Source: VXNF01 sp964291305 (GTDB taxonomy: Bacteria; Actinomycetota; Acidimicrobiia; Acidimicrobiales; CATQHL01). Taken from it: 64,000 bases of DNA. The position numbers were made by a program, and so were the translations under genes. Under the pieces are notes generated by a model that was given only the letters and a program-made list of their open reading frames with translations, did not search any database and was not told where the DNA came from. How positions within the stretch are numbered: position 1 is the first letter of the stretch; the number at the start of each line of letters is the position of its first letter. Below are positions 25,495 through 34,902 of the stretch, piece after piece. The stretch spans positions 1,302,001 to 1,366,000 of the forward strand of contig OZ219783.1 of the NCBI GenBank assembly GCA_964291305.2, read 5' to 3'.

Positions 25495-26496
25495 ATGGGC
25501 ACCACGCATGTCTTCTGCGACAATCCAGCCCTAGCGGACTCCTGGTACGCGGTGGCTCGAACGATCGATGTGGCACCGGGACCTTTGGGGGTACGCCTGC
25601 TCGGTAGGCCCTATGTCTTGTGGCGAGACCCAGCTGGCAGTTTGACCGCGGCACCCGACCGCTGCCCCCACCGGGAAGCACCCCTTTCGGCGGGGGACGT
25701 GATCAATGGCTGCTTACAGTGCTGCTACCACGGGTGGAGGTTTGCTGCAGGGGGGCGCTGCGTGGCGGTGCCCTCGGCGCAACCCGGCGTTCCAGTGCCG
25801 CCGCGGGCGCATCTCAACCCGATTTCGGTTAGCGAGCGCCATGGCCTTGTGTGGATCTGCCCAGGAGTACCCCGCGAGGACATTCCCAAGATCCCACAGG
25901 AGGACGATGCTTCGTTTCGCCGCATTAACCCCGATGTGGAGGTCTGGCAGACCTCGGCGACCCGGATGGTGGACAACTTTCTAGACATCACCCACTTTCC
26001 TTTTGTGCACGCCGGCACCATCGGCGGCGACGCCGAAGAGATAGTGCCTCGGATCGAACTAGAGCAGTTGGATGCCAGTTTTTACGGCTACTGCTACGAC
26101 GTGACCGTCAGCAACCCCGAGATCGCTGCCACCACTTCGGGCGCGGCCGGGGCTGTGGTATCTCGCCGTATGTCCAGCGGGTTCGCGCTGCCGTTCGCCT
26201 GCCGCAGCACAATTAGCTACGAGACCGGCCTGAAGCACATTCTGCTGCTGCTTTCCACCCCTATAGACGATGTCACCTCCTACTTCGTATTCGTGGTCTG
26301 GCGTAACGACGACTTCTCGGTGCCTTCTGACGAGGTGATCCGCTTCGACCTGGCGATCGGCGCCGAGGACAAAGCCATGCTGGAGCGCCTCGACGGAGTG
26401 CTGCCTCTCGACATCTCTGGCACTGTGAGCGTGCAGTCCGACAAGCCCTCGGTCGAATGGCGTCGCCGCTTTGGAGCCCTCCTAGCTGGAAGCTAA
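25495..26496 (+). CDS. Rieske non-heme iron oxygenase, alpha subunit-like
   Basis: A 333-residue protein with an N-terminal Rieske [2Fe-2S] domain: ligands C57 and H59 in DRCPHREAPL, and C76 and H79 in CCYHGW. The catalytic domain carries the mononuclear iron motif DNFLDITHFPFVH. This layout matches phenylpropionate dioxygenase-like and VanA-like monooxygenases or demethylases. It needs a reductase, and none is seen beside it. The ribosome site is GAGGAGCA before the ATG. The length is on the short side but typical of the VanA-like group. Confidence 0.9.
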   Translation: MGTTHVFCDNPALADSWYAVARTIDVAPGPLGVRLLGRPYVLWRDPAGSLTAAPDRCPHREAPLSAGDVINGCLQCCYHGWRFAAGGRCVAVPSAQPGVPVPPRAHLNPISVSERHGLVWICPGVPREDIPKIPQEDDASFRRINPDVEVWQTSATRMVDNFLDITHFPFVHAGTIGGDAEEIVPRIELEQLDASFYGYCYDVTVSNPEIAATTSGAAGAVVSRRMSSGFALPFACRSTISYETGLKHILLLLSTPIDDVTSYFVFVVWRNDDFSVPSDEVIRFDLAIGAEDKAMLERLDGVLPLDISGTVSVQSDKPSVEWRRRFGALLAGS

Positions 26497-26518
26497 AAGG
26501 GCAGTCCGGCCTTAGCCA

Positions 26519-27346
26519 TCAGGGCATATAGGCGAGGTTGTCGAGGATCCGCTGGGCCGCTGCTAAGTCACCCTCCAGGCTAACGAGGCCGCTACTGGTG
26601 GCCTCGGGCGCGCTGAGGCGTCCTCCCACTAGGCGGGTGTAGCTGTGAGCGTCGGTGCGCAGCGTGATCGTAGGCTCGGCGTCGCCGTCGAAGGACTCCA
26701 CTAGCCGGCCACGCTGGTTGTCAACCTGCACTCGCCAGCTACGGGCTGCAGGACCGCTCAACTCAATCAGCACTCGGGATCCGTCGGGGGCTCGCCCCAG
26801 CTTGGCGACCGCGAACGCCACCGCAAAGGCAAACTCATCTAGGACGACCTCCACCACGGGGCCAGCGATGTGCCCTGGGCGGCCTACGGCACCCCTTATG
26901 TCCTGCTCGTGCAGCCAGCAATCCAGCACCCGAATCCGCATTAGGCGCCCGTAGGTGTCGCGGCCGGCCGGCGTTTCTGACTCGGCGTCGAAGTCTGCCT
27001 GGGTCATGGCGGCAAGGGCTGCTAGTCGTGCCTTGGTGACTTGCCGGAACTCTGCCAACACTCGGTCGGACGCCCAGGGGCGACGCTCGACGATCCACAT
27101 CTCGTTGATCTGCCCGATCTCATTGCGGATGTGGGGGACTTCCCCAATGTCGATTTCCGGCACCGGATCCCCCAGCAGCATCCGTTCAGTGCCGATTAGG
27201 TGGCTCAGATTGTCCTGCACGCTCCAGCCCGGGCAGTCAGTGGGTTGCGCCCATTCTTCGGCGTCAAGCCCTGTGCACAGCTCGGCGATGGTCTCCCACT
27301 CGGCCGCCAAGACAGCGACGACTGAATCCCTGTCGATGCTGACCAT
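26519..27346 (-). CDS. Maleylpyruvate isomerase (MDMPI)-fold, mycothiol-dependent-type enzyme
   Basis: A 275-residue protein. The N-terminal DinB/MDMPI four-helix domain has the W-x-x-PTDCPGWSVQDNLSHLIG signature with a metal histidine, and WLHEQDIRGAVG supplies another histidine. The C-terminal part (about 180-275) looks like a SCP2-type domain. In actinobacteria these are mycothiol-dependent isomerases or thiol transferases. The substrate is unknown. The gene converges with the Rieske gene (23 nt between ends) and is divergent from the acyl-CoA dehydrogenase. Confidence 0.85.
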   Translation of the reverse strand: MVSIDRDSVVAVLAAEWETIAELCTGLDAEEWAQPTDCPGWSVQDNLSHLIGTERMLLGDPVPEIDIGEVPHIRNEIGQINEMWIVERRPWASDRVLAEFRQVTKARLAALAAMTQADFDAESETPAGRDTYGRLMRIRVLDCWLHEQDIRGAVGRPGHIAGPVVEVVLDEFAFAVAFAVAKLGRAPDGSRVLIELSGPAARSWRVQVDNQRGRLVESFDGDAEPTITLRTDAHSYTRLVGGRLSAPEATSSGLVSLEGDLAAAQRILDNLAYMP

Positions 27347-27462
27347 GGTGCCTCCTTTAATAAGCGTGGTGCCGTCACGCTAACAGTCAGCTACTAGGTG
27401 CCTGAAGCAAACTGGGGGGCGGAGCTTCTAGCCTGTCGGCACCGACTCGCCCGGAGGAGCAA

Positions 27463-28764
27463 ATGGCCTGGGATTTCGCTACCGATGAGGACTTCCAACC
27501 GCAACTGGACTGGACGCGAGAGTTTCTCGACCGCGAGATCTTGCCGCTGGAGGCCATCGTCTCTGACTGCAGTCCCCAGCAGTGGCGGGTACTAACCGAT
27601 CCGCTGAAACTAGAGGTCAAGCAGCGGGGGCTTTGGGCGTGCCATCTAGGCCCCGAGCTAGGCGGTCAAGGTTGGGGCCAGGTTCGCTTAGCGTTGATGC
27701 ACGAGATCCTGGGCCGTTGCGAGTTTGCCCCGATGATCTTCGGCAACAACGCCCCCGACTCTGGTAATGCCGAACTGCTAGCCATTGGCGCCAGCGTCGA
27801 GCTGCGTCGCCGCTGGTTAGAACCGCTGCTGGCCGGCGAACTGCGAAGCGGCTTTTCCATGACCGAGCCCGACGTGGCCGGTTCGGACCCTCGGTTGATC
27901 CGCACCCGGGCGGTCCTAGACGGCAACGAGTACGTGATCTCGGGTCACAAATGGTTCACCACTAACGGCTCGGTGGCTGACTTCCTAATCGTTATGGTGG
28001 TCACCAACCCCGATGTCCACCCATACCAGGGCTGCTCAATGATTCTGGTGCCTGCTGATGCTCCAGGCGTGAAGATCGTGCGCGACATTCCCAACATGGG
28101 GGAACCGCACATCGAGGGGCCGCCCCGTCCCGGAGGCCACGCCGAAATCATCTACGACAACGTGCGGGTCCCGGCCAGCAACCTCATCGGCGAACCGGGC
28201 GACGGCTTTGTGCTGGCGCAGAAGCGGTTAGGACCCGGGCGCATTCATCACGCCATGCGCTGGATCGGCCAGGCTCGCCGAGCGTTCGACATGATGTGCG
28301 AACGAGCCCTGTCTCGTTCAGCCCACGGATCGCTGCTAGCCGACAAGCAGATGGTCCAGGACATGATCGCCGAGACCAAGATGGAGATCGAGGCCACGAA
28401 GTTGCTGTGTATGCATGCCGCCTGGCATATGGACCAGCATGGCGCTTCGGCGTCGCGTACCCAGATCGCCATGATCAAGGTCTACGGCACCCGGATGTTG
28501 TACAACGCCATCGATCGAGCCATTCAGGTGCACGGGGCGCTGGGTTTCAGCGCCGACCTGCCATTGGAGAGCATGTATCGCCAGGCGCGTGCCTCGCGCC
28601 TGGTAGACGGTGCCGACGAGGTGCACAAGGTCACCATTAGCCGCCACGTGCTGCGGGGCTACGAGGCAGTCGAAGGCTGGCCTACCGAACACCTACCCAC
28701 TCGGCGAGCGGCCGCCCTAGAGCGCTTCAGCGAGGTGCTAGAGACGGTCACGGCAAACTCCTGA
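27463..28764 (+). CDS. Acyl-CoA dehydrogenase
   Basis: A 433-residue FAD-dependent acyl-CoA dehydrogenase. It has FSMTEPDVAGSDP (FAD/substrate loop), GHKWFTTNG and the C-terminal segment QVHGALGFSADLPLE preceding the catalytic base region. The family oxidises acyl-CoA thioesters to enoyl-CoA. The ribosome site CCCGGAGGAG precedes the ATG at 27463. It is followed directly by the remnant of a nitroreductase gene, so any operon partner appears to have been lost. Confidence 0.93.
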   Translation: MAWDFATDEDFQPQLDWTREFLDREILPLEAIVSDCSPQQWRVLTDPLKLEVKQRGLWACHLGPELGGQGWGQVRLALMHEILGRCEFAPMIFGNNAPDSGNAELLAIGASVELRRRWLEPLLAGELRSGFSMTEPDVAGSDPRLIRTRAVLDGNEYVISGHKWFTTNGSVADFLIVMVVTNPDVHPYQGCSMILVPADAPGVKIVRDIPNMGEPHIEGPPRPGGHAEIIYDNVRVPASNLIGEPGDGFVLAQKRLGPGRIHHAMRWIGQARRAFDMMCERALSRSAHGSLLADKQMVQDMIAETKMEIEATKLLCMHAAWHMDQHGASASRTQIAMIKVYGTRMLYNAIDRAIQVHGALGFSADLPLESMYRQARASRLVDGADEVHKVTISRHVLRGYEAVEGWPTEHLPTRRAAALERFSEVLETVTANS

Positions 28765-28769
28765 CTACC

Positions 28770-29071
28770 GCGCAGGCGCCTACCTCGTCTAACGGTCAGG
28801 GTTGGCATTTCATCTTCGTGACCGAGCGTGCCAAGATCGAAGCTCTCGCCACCATCTACCGGCGTGGTTCCAACTTGAACAGGGGACGGTTCATAGAATC
28901 CTCTCGACTTCGGGCGGAGTGCGACAGTACGCTCTGATTCCAGTGGCTTACACCATCGGCACCGACTTCAAGCCTGCCGATCGAGATCACAGCAGCGTGC
29001 TGAGCTTCAACGAATGGAATCGCTCGGCGCCCCTAGTGCCGACCCTTGGGGGTCTCTACGAACCGTCTTAG
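28770..29071 (+). pseudogene. Nitroreductase-family gene remnant (deleted and frameshifted)
   Basis: One frame reads APTSSNGQGWHFIFVTERAK, close to the FMN-binding N-terminal pattern of nitroreductases, and stays open to a stop near 28937. A second frame from about 28923 reads ALIPVAYTIGTDFKPADRD, and then VLSFNEW, close to their C-terminal pattern, and ends at 29071. The N-terminus, about 100 central residues and a common frame are missing. The remnant starts immediately after the acyl-CoA dehydrogenase stop. No gene other than this decayed one fits the 310-bp gap. Recognition is from pattern only. Confidence 0.55.
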
Positions 29072-29076
29072 GCGCT

Positions 29077-30096
29077 TCAAGTCAGCGAATACTGTCTGGC
29101 TCGTTCGTCGTCGGTGGATTCGGCGCTAACGACTCCCTGGTTGGCGAGGTAGATGAGATGCGCCAAGACCGAGCGTTCGGCAGCCAGGTGCAACGCGGGT
29201 GGTGTTTTGACGTAAATGCGGGCCACCAGTCCTGAGATGGTTGCCGGACCGTCGCGTAGACAGGCGAGAATCTGGTCGGTGCGGCGGTGGCGGTGCGCCA
29301 GTAGCGCTCGGACGTAATGGCCCGGCGTTTCGATAGGCGGCCCATGAGTGGGCCAGTACACCAGGTCGCGATCTAGTCGTTCGATCAATAATTCGAGGCT
29401 GCGGAGATAGTCGCCGAGGTTGCCGTCGGGTGGCGGGATGATCGTGGAGGACCACCCCATAACGTGATCACCGGTAAAGAGTCCCCCCTCAGAGTTCCCC
29501 TCAGGCATGAGACCAAAGCAGAGATGATTAGAGATGTGTCCCGGCGTGTGCAGGCACTCCAGCCGCCAACCGTCACCAGCTAACACATCACCATGCGTCA
29601 GCTTGATGTCGGGAGCAAACTCCCAGTCGCCAGCCTCCTCTTCCTCGAATCCCGCGGGCTCGCTCGTGCCAATGCCGCTCCGCCGGGCGTCGCTGGCCGG
29701 ATGCGGACCGAAGCCCAAAACTGGCGCACCCGTGGCAGCTGCTAGTGCCCGGGAAGCGGGGGAGTGGTCGCTGTGGGTGTGGGTGACGCAAATGTGTGTA
29801 ACCGTGCGACCCTCCAGCGCGCGTAGCAGTGCCGTTACGTGGGCCGCGTCGTCGGGGCCGGGGTCGATGACCGCCACCTGGCGGTCCCCGATGATGTAGC
29901 TGCCGGTGCCAGCGAAGGTGAAAGGACTGGGATTCCGCGCCGTGATCCGCTGCACTAGCAGAGCGATCTGCACTGCCTGGCCATAGTCCGGCTCGTGGTC
30001 GGTGTTGTACAGGTCCTCCAGCAGAACCGCCGATCCGCTGGTCGCCGCTGGGGGTGTATTAGGCACAGGATTAGGCAGATTGAGTTGTGCAGCCAT
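29077..30096 (-). CDS. MBL-fold metallo-hydrolase (beta-lactamase-like/RNase Z-like LACTB2 type)
   Basis: A 339-residue metallo-beta-lactamase-fold protein. The zinc motif THTHSDHSPASR matches H-x-H-x-D-H, LECLHTPGHISNH gives the next histidine, and GLFTGDHVMGW the aspartate. The C-terminal 80 residues look like the winged-helix domain of LACTB2/MBL-fold nucleases (VARIYVKTPPALHLAAERSV). Relatives act as nucleases, thioesterases or hydrolases; I cannot choose. It is divergent from the old-yellow-enzyme gene, about 108 bp away. Confidence 0.88.
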   Translation of the reverse strand: MAAQLNLPNPVPNTPPAATSGSAVLLEDLYNTDHEPDYGQAVQIALLVQRITARNPSPFTFAGTGSYIIGDRQVAVIDPGPDDAAHVTALLRALEGRTVTHICVTHTHSDHSPASRALAAATGAPVLGFGPHPASDARRSGIGTSEPAGFEEEEAGDWEFAPDIKLTHGDVLAGDGWRLECLHTPGHISNHLCFGLMPEGNSEGGLFTGDHVMGWSSTIIPPPDGNLGDYLRSLELLIERLDRDLVYWPTHGPPIETPGHYVRALLAHRHRRTDQILACLRDGPATISGLVARIYVKTPPALHLAAERSVLAHLIYLANQGVVSAESTDDERARQYSLT

Positions 30097-30203
30097 ATTC
30101 TTCGTATTCCGGTCGCCAGGAGGAGTCCGAAGCGCCTCCGGGGAATCTCGAAGAATACTGTGAGGAGTTGGCTTCGGTCACGGCGACTGTTGAGGAGGCG
30201 GCC

Positions 30204-31406
30204 ATGACTACGACACCTCTTTACCTTCAACCTGGGCGGATCGGCTCACTTGAGCTTCGCAACCGTCTGGTGCGTGGAGCCACCTCGGAGACAATGGCCT
30301 CAACAAACGGCGTGGTCTTCGACTCCTACGTAGAGCTGTACCGCCGGCTGGCGCAGGGCGGAGCAGGGTTGTTGCTCACGGGTCACATGTATGTGGATCC
30401 CCGCGGGCAGGCCAGCGCCAACCAGGCTGGCATCCACGACGACAAAGTCATCCCCGCTTTGCGTGCGACGGTAAAGGCAGTTCACGAGGCGGGCGGCCGG
30501 ATCTTCGCTCAGATCGGCCACTGCGGTAGCCAGACGATGATGTCGCGCATAACACCAGTGGCGCCGTCGCCAGTGCCCAACGCCATGTACACCATCCAGC
30601 CCGAGGAGCTGAGCGACGCAGAGATCAGCGAGCTGGTTAGTGCTTTCGGGGCGGCAGCCGGTCGCGCTGTCGCAGCCGGCTTCGATGGCGTCCACATCCA
30701 CGGGGGCAACGGTTACCTGATATCAGAGTTTTGTTCACCGCACGCCAACACCCGAGACGACCGTTGGGGCGGAGACGCCGAGCGGCGTAGCCGGTTCTTC
30801 TTCGAGGTGACCGAGGCGGTGAGGGCGGCCGTGGGTGACGAAATGCCGGTGACCGCTCGGCTGAGCGTGGAGGATTCAGTGCCGGGGGGTTTGCAACGTG
30901 ACGAGAGCCTGGAGCGTTCCCGCGGTTTGGCCTGGCGGGGCATTGACGGCTTCGAGACCACCTATGGGGTAATGCGGAGCTATTACGAGAACATACGACC
31001 ATATGTGGCGGTAGGCCGAGTTCAGGCCTGGCGAAGTTTCTTGCTGCAGCGTGCGTGGAAACCCGAAGGGGCCGAAGCCTATTACCGACCCTTTGCCAAA
31101 GCGGTCAAGGACGCAACTGGCCTGCCGATAATTCTCGTCGGCGGAGTGCGCACCACACAAACCATGAGCGACATATTGCAGTCCGGAGATGCCGATTTCC
31201 TAGCACTGGCCCGGCCCTTTATCCGCGAACCCGAACTGGTCCGCAAACTAGAAGCCGGCCACACCGGAGGCGTGGAATGCGTCTCCTGCAACATGTGCCT
31301 AGCCCACGACGGCTTCGACCCCCTGCAGTGCTGGCGCACGAGCCCCCGAACGGTCGCAGTACACATCCGCCGCCACTACTGGACAAACCGCCGCAAAGGT
31401 CAGTGA
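30204..31406 (+). CDS. NADH:flavin oxidoreductase / old yellow enzyme-like FMN protein
   Basis: A 400-residue TIM-barrel flavoprotein. The N-terminal PLYLQPGRIGSLELRNRLV, GFDGVHIHGGNGYLISEFCSP and TRDDRWGG are conserved OYE motifs, and ARPFIREPELVRKL lies near the FMN phosphate site. A C-terminal cysteine set CVSCNMCLAHDG...QCW resembles the [4Fe-4S] ligands of 2,4-dienoyl-CoA reductases, but the flavodoxin-like FAD/NAD half is absent. I chose the ATG at 30204, preceded by GAGGAGG; an ATG at 30087 would add 39 non-conserved residues and overlap the divergent MBL gene. Confidence 0.9.
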   Translation: MTTTPLYLQPGRIGSLELRNRLVRGATSETMASTNGVVFDSYVELYRRLAQGGAGLLLTGHMYVDPRGQASANQAGIHDDKVIPALRATVKAVHEAGGRIFAQIGHCGSQTMMSRITPVAPSPVPNAMYTIQPEELSDAEISELVSAFGAAAGRAVAAGFDGVHIHGGNGYLISEFCSPHANTRDDRWGGDAERRSRFFFEVTEAVRAAVGDEMPVTARLSVEDSVPGGLQRDESLERSRGLAWRGIDGFETTYGVMRSYYENIRPYVAVGRVQAWRSFLLQRAWKPEGAEAYYRPFAKAVKDATGLPIILVGGVRTTQTMSDILQSGDADFLALARPFIREPELVRKLEAGHTGGVECVSCNMCLAHDGFDPLQCWRTSPRTVAVHIRRHYWTNRRKGQ

Positions 31407-31456
31407 AGCCGATTTCTGCCTACGGAATGACTAACTCCTAATCGAGTACCGCTTAA

Positions 31457-31734
31457 TCAAGTATCACCAAACAGGGGAAAGCCCAACTGGCTAACTATCG
31501 CAGGCAGGAAGCCGATACCCAAAGCCATCAACGCCCCGTGAAAAAGCATGAACCTGCCGGTAGGGTCGCTGCGGCCTTGCCGTGAATTACATCTCCATCT
31601 AATTCCGCCCCAAATCCCATTGACGACGCTCGCCGAGAGAGCTACCCAACGGCCGGCACCCAGAAATAACGCGATGGGGTTTCGCACCACCCCCGGAGGG
31701 TCCACCTAATGAATCCGCCAAACTCTGCTTCCAT
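31457..31734 (-). pseudogene. Small membrane protein gene, frameshifted at a G5 run
   Basis: An ATG at 31734, preceded by AAAGGA at good spacing, opens a frame reading MEAEFGGFIRWTLRG. At a run of five Gs on this strand (31690-31694) the coding signal shifts frame and continues as VVRNPIALFLGAGRWVALSA, with two hydrophobic segments, to a stop at 31457. Adding one G would fuse both parts into about 92 residues. This is either a pseudogene, a frameshift-regulated gene or a homopolymer sequencing error. I do not recognise the family. On the + strand the region holds no convincing gene. Confidence 0.5.
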
Positions 31735-32100
31735 GTCAATCCTTTCAACACGAAGGGTTGTTCGCCCCTCCGTGACTTGAGTTTTCTTTGACTCAGAGTA
31801 GTTGCACGCGCGTGCCGGCCTCCGAGTGGTTGGGCTTTGATAGCACGTACTTTACATAACGGACATTTCCGGCGATAGATTCAGTCCGAGGGGTGCGGGC
31901 CTGGCTTGATTCGCTGCTGCTCGATCCTCGGAGGCTTCGACTCCCCTTCACGTCTCTCCCGCCGCGGACCATCCGCAGGTTCCACGAGGCGGTGGCTAGC
32001 GCCCAGACGCAACTGAGCGGGCTTGCAGGATCTTGAGCCTGCTTTCGGTTTACTCTGCTGGTTGTTGCTTGGTTTATTTCTCTTGCAGTGCATACAGGTG

Positions 32101-32129
32101 TTGTGTTTCTGTGTTGATTTGCGTATACT
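32101..32129 (+). promoter_or_regulatory. Sigma-70-like promoter for the DUF222/HNH gene
   Basis: TTGTGT (32101-32106), a 17-bp spacer and TATACT (32124-32129) form a good vegetative-type promoter. Transcription would begin near 32136 and give a roughly 100-nt leader that contains the hairpin GTCGGC-TCT-GCCGAC at 32186-32200. Upstream, 31735-32100 holds no recognisable gene; only a perfect palindrome GCACGCGCGTGC (31804-31815) stands out. Confidence 0.5.
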
Positions 32130-32235
32130 CCCTTGTACCGGTCGCTGATCCTGATGTTGCGGGGTTGGTGTTTCCTGACCGGCTTGTCGGCTCTGCCGAC
32201 CGACAGCCAAGGTTCACACTGTTTTGAGGGGGTGA

Positions 32236-33597
32236 ATGATGACTATGCCGACTCTTTTCGACAACCCGGCCGCCGGGGCCGCTGCCGGCACTACCGCCGT
32301 TGGGGCGGCTGGTTTGTTCGGTCGTGGTGCCGGTTTCAATGTTGAGAGTGTGATGGGTTTGTTTGCTTCTGACCTGGCGGTTCGGGCTTTGGCTGATCGG
32401 GAGTTAGAGGCTCGGTTGGTGTTGGTGGGCAGGTGTGAGTCTCTGTTGGCTGCGGTGAAGGCTGAGATGGTGGGCGAGTTGGCTCGGCGGCAAGGTGAGG
32501 GCCACGCGGCTGATGTGCTGCGTGACAGTTTGAAGCAGTCACGAGGCCGGGCTAAGCAAGAAGTGAAGCTGGCTGAGCAGTTGGGTCGGGCGCCTGGGAC
32601 GGCTGAGGCTTTGCGTTCTGGATCTATCACTCCTAAGCAGGCCAAGATGATTGCCGAAGCTATGGAACAAACCCCATCCGGCGATTCGGTTGGTGAGGCT
32701 GGGTTGTTGGATGCCGCGGGGCGGGAGTCCGAGGACCGGTTTAGTCGCACTGTTCGGGATTTTGTGAACGAGCAGACTCGGGGTGATCTTGGGGAGCGTC
32801 GGGCGCGTCAGCGGGAGCGGCGCTATTTGAATATCAAGCAGGAACCCGATGGGATGTTCTCTCTGATGGGCCGGTTTGATCCGGTGGCGGGTAGTCGCAT
32901 AGAGACCGCGCTTACTGCTACGGCGAATCGGCTGTTTCATGCTGAGGATGCCAAGAACCGGCTCTCGTCGGGCCAGCGCATGGCCGACGCCCTCGGACAG
33001 CTTGTCGCCAACAGCGGCAGCGGTGCTGGGAAGGCTGCTGGCAAAGTCCAGGGTATTGATCTGTTGGTGGTCGCCGATTACGACACCATTGCGGGCCAAC
33101 TACGTGACGCTCGCCTCGCTGATGGCACCCCGCTGTCGCTCGAGGAACTCCTCGGGCTGGCTTGCGACGCGAGAATCTTGCCGGCGGTGTTCAAGGGTAA
33201 GAGCGAGCCGTTGTGGCTCGGACGGGGCAAACGCCACGCCAGCAGGCATCAGCGGGCGGTGCTTGCTGTGCGGGATAAGGGTTGTGTGGGTTGCGGGGCT
33301 TCGGCTAACTGGTGCCAAGCACACCACATCGTGCACTGGGAGCACGGCGGCAAAACCGACCTCGACAACCTCTGCCTGCTCTGCAGCTACTGCCACCACC
33401 ATTTGGTTCACACCAAAGGCGCCCAAGTAGTTCGAGACGCCGACGGCAGGTTCACGCTCCAACAACCCGACCAGCGTGGTAACACCCCACCCAGACGGCA
33501 TAACGCTTGGGCTGCCTGCAGCCACGGACTCACAGCCAGAATCAATATCACCCGTGCTATCAAACCGCCGACTGTGAACCCGCCCTTGCGACGCTGA
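32236..33597 (+). CDS. DUF222 domain HNH endonuclease
   Basis: A 453-residue protein. The N-terminal two-thirds is a helical DUF222 region (about 45-330), and the C-terminal HNH nuclease runs from about 345, with zinc-binding C-x2-C pairs (GCVGCG and LCSYC) and the catalytic QAHHIVHWEHGGKTDLDNL. DUF222/HNH proteins (13E12 family) are abundant in actinobacteria, often in many copies and linked with mobile or repetitive DNA. The ATG at 32236 is followed by a second ATG three bases later. No other mobile-element gene is seen nearby, so it may be a lone copy. Confidence 0.9.
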   Translation: MMTMPTLFDNPAAGAAAGTTAVGAAGLFGRGAGFNVESVMGLFASDLAVRALADRELEARLVLVGRCESLLAAVKAEMVGELARRQGEGHAADVLRDSLKQSRGRAKQEVKLAEQLGRAPGTAEALRSGSITPKQAKMIAEAMEQTPSGDSVGEAGLLDAAGRESEDRFSRTVRDFVNEQTRGDLGERRARQRERRYLNIKQEPDGMFSLMGRFDPVAGSRIETALTATANRLFHAEDAKNRLSSGQRMADALGQLVANSGSGAGKAAGKVQGIDLLVVADYDTIAGQLRDARLADGTPLSLEELLGLACDARILPAVFKGKSEPLWLGRGKRHASRHQRAVLAVRDKGCVGCGASANWCQAHHIVHWEHGGKTDLDNLCLLCSYCHHHLVHTKGAQVVRDADGRFTLQQPDQRGNTPPRRHNAWAACSHGLTARINITRAIKPPTVNPPLRR

Positions 33598-33770
33598 AAC
33601 ACACCAGTGGGTTCCGCCAGCCCTTTCCCCTGTTTGCTTTTTAGGCAGTCTTTTTAGGCTGTCAAGGGACGTGGTGGTCACCGAACTCGGGATCTCCGGA
33701 GCAGCAAAAGGCCTCGCAGCAGCTGTTAGCGAACCTCGAAGTGCAGGTGAGGGCTTGTCTAGGTGCGGGC

Positions 33771-34901
33771 CTACCCAGAGTTGCGGCCCGGCCCAGAACT
33801 ATCGCCAGTTATCAGCGTGACGCCGGCTGGGTCTAATGAAAGCCTGACGTGACTGCCGGAGGTGACATCGGCGGGTACGTAGCCTCGAAGTGGAGGTGCC
33901 TCGGCGAATTGCAGGGAAGCGAGATTGTGGTTGCCCTCTACTCTGACGTCGGTGACGGTTGCCTGCAGCGAGCCTTGGGGGTGGGCTTGGACTGCTTCGG
34001 GTCGTATGAGAAGGCAGAGGTCAGCGGAGCCCTGCTTGGGAGGATCGCCGGCGAGCGCTGAAAGTTCCAGTGACCCCCACGGGCTGTAAATCCTGTCCGA
34101 TGTTGGCCCATTGGGTGTTGCCGCTGCCCCGCTGAGCGGCCAAATGACGCCTAGGCCCAGGAATGTGGCGGTCCAGGAGTCACGGGGATCTTGGCTAAGT
34201 TCCTGCGGCGTTGCGGTGCGGTGTATGCGGCCGCTGTGCATTAACGCCACTCGGTCGGCTAGGGCGAAGGCTTCTGCGTGGTCGTGGGTGACGTGGATGG
34301 CCGTCTGGTTCAGCTCGAGCAGAATGCGTCTCACGTCGGCCACTAGGCGATCCCTCAGCGGGCGATCCAGAGCTGCAAACGGCTCATCGGCTAGTAGCAG
34401 CTTAGGCTGAGGCACCAGTGCCCGTGCCAACGCCACTCGCTTGGCTTCACCACCCGAGAGGGTGGTAACACTGCGGCGCTCGTACCCCTCCAGACCCACC
34501 AATTGCAACATGGCAGCGACTTGCTGGCGCCGCTCGGGCGCTGGCACCCTCTGCATGCGCAGCCCGAAGGCCACGTTGGCTCCCACGTTGCGGTGCGGCA
34601 ACAACGCATGATCTTGAAATACCATGCCAAAATGCCGTCGGTGCGCCGGCACTGAACCCTGATTTTCTCCTGCCCAGCTGATGCTGCCGGCTTCGGTGGG
34701 CTGCAGCCCGGCGATCGTACGTAGCAGTGTCGTCTTCCCGCAGCCACTGGGTCCGAGTAGTGCCAAGATCTCCCCGCGCTGCACCGACAGGCTGAGATTG
34801 CCCAACACGCTGCGCCCATTCAGCAAAACCGAAAGATCGCGGACCTCGAGGCCCTCTCCTCCATCAAAGTCATCAATGTTGCTAACCGCGCCAGCGCTCA
34901 T
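33771..34901 (-). CDS. ABC transporter ATPase (thiamine/iron/spermidine type), probably ThiQ-like
   Basis: A 376-residue ABC ATPase. Walker A is GPSGCGKTT, the Q-loop MVFQDHALLPH, the signature TLSGGEAKRVAL, Walker B LLLADEPFAALD and the H-loop THDHAEA. A C-terminal TOBE-like extension runs from about residue 240. The fused permease and binding lipoprotein upstream, behind a TPP riboswitch, indicate thiamine or a thiamine precursor as the substrate. ThiQ of enterobacteria is shorter and lacks the extension, so this follows the longer PotA/FbpC-like form. The gap to the permease stop is one base. Confidence 0.9.
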   Translation of the reverse strand: MSAGAVSNIDDFDGGEGLEVRDLSVLLNGRSVLGNLSLSVQRGEILALLGPSGCGKTTLLRTIAGLQPTEAGSISWAGENQGSVPAHRRHFGMVFQDHALLPHRNVGANVAFGLRMQRVPAPERRQQVAAMLQLVGLEGYERRSVTTLSGGEAKRVALARALVPQPKLLLADEPFAALDRPLRDRLVADVRRILLELNQTAIHVTHDHAEAFALADRVALMHSGRIHRTATPQELSQDPRDSWTATFLGLGVIWPLSGAAATPNGPTSDRIYSPWGSLELSALAGDPPKQGSADLCLLIRPEAVQAHPQGSLQATVTDVRVEGNHNLASLQFAEAPPLRGYVPADVTSGSHVRLSLDPAGVTLITGDSSGPGRNSG

Positions 34902-34902
34902 C

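Noticed and set aside
31735..32100. A gene or mobile element between the small membrane protein and the HNH gene
   Set aside because: No frame shows domain-like sequence or coding bias on either strand; only a palindrome and a promoter were seen near it.
32236..33597. DUF222/HNH gene as part of a complete insertion element or intron
   Set aside because: No reverse transcriptase, transposase or paired terminal repeats flank it in the window.
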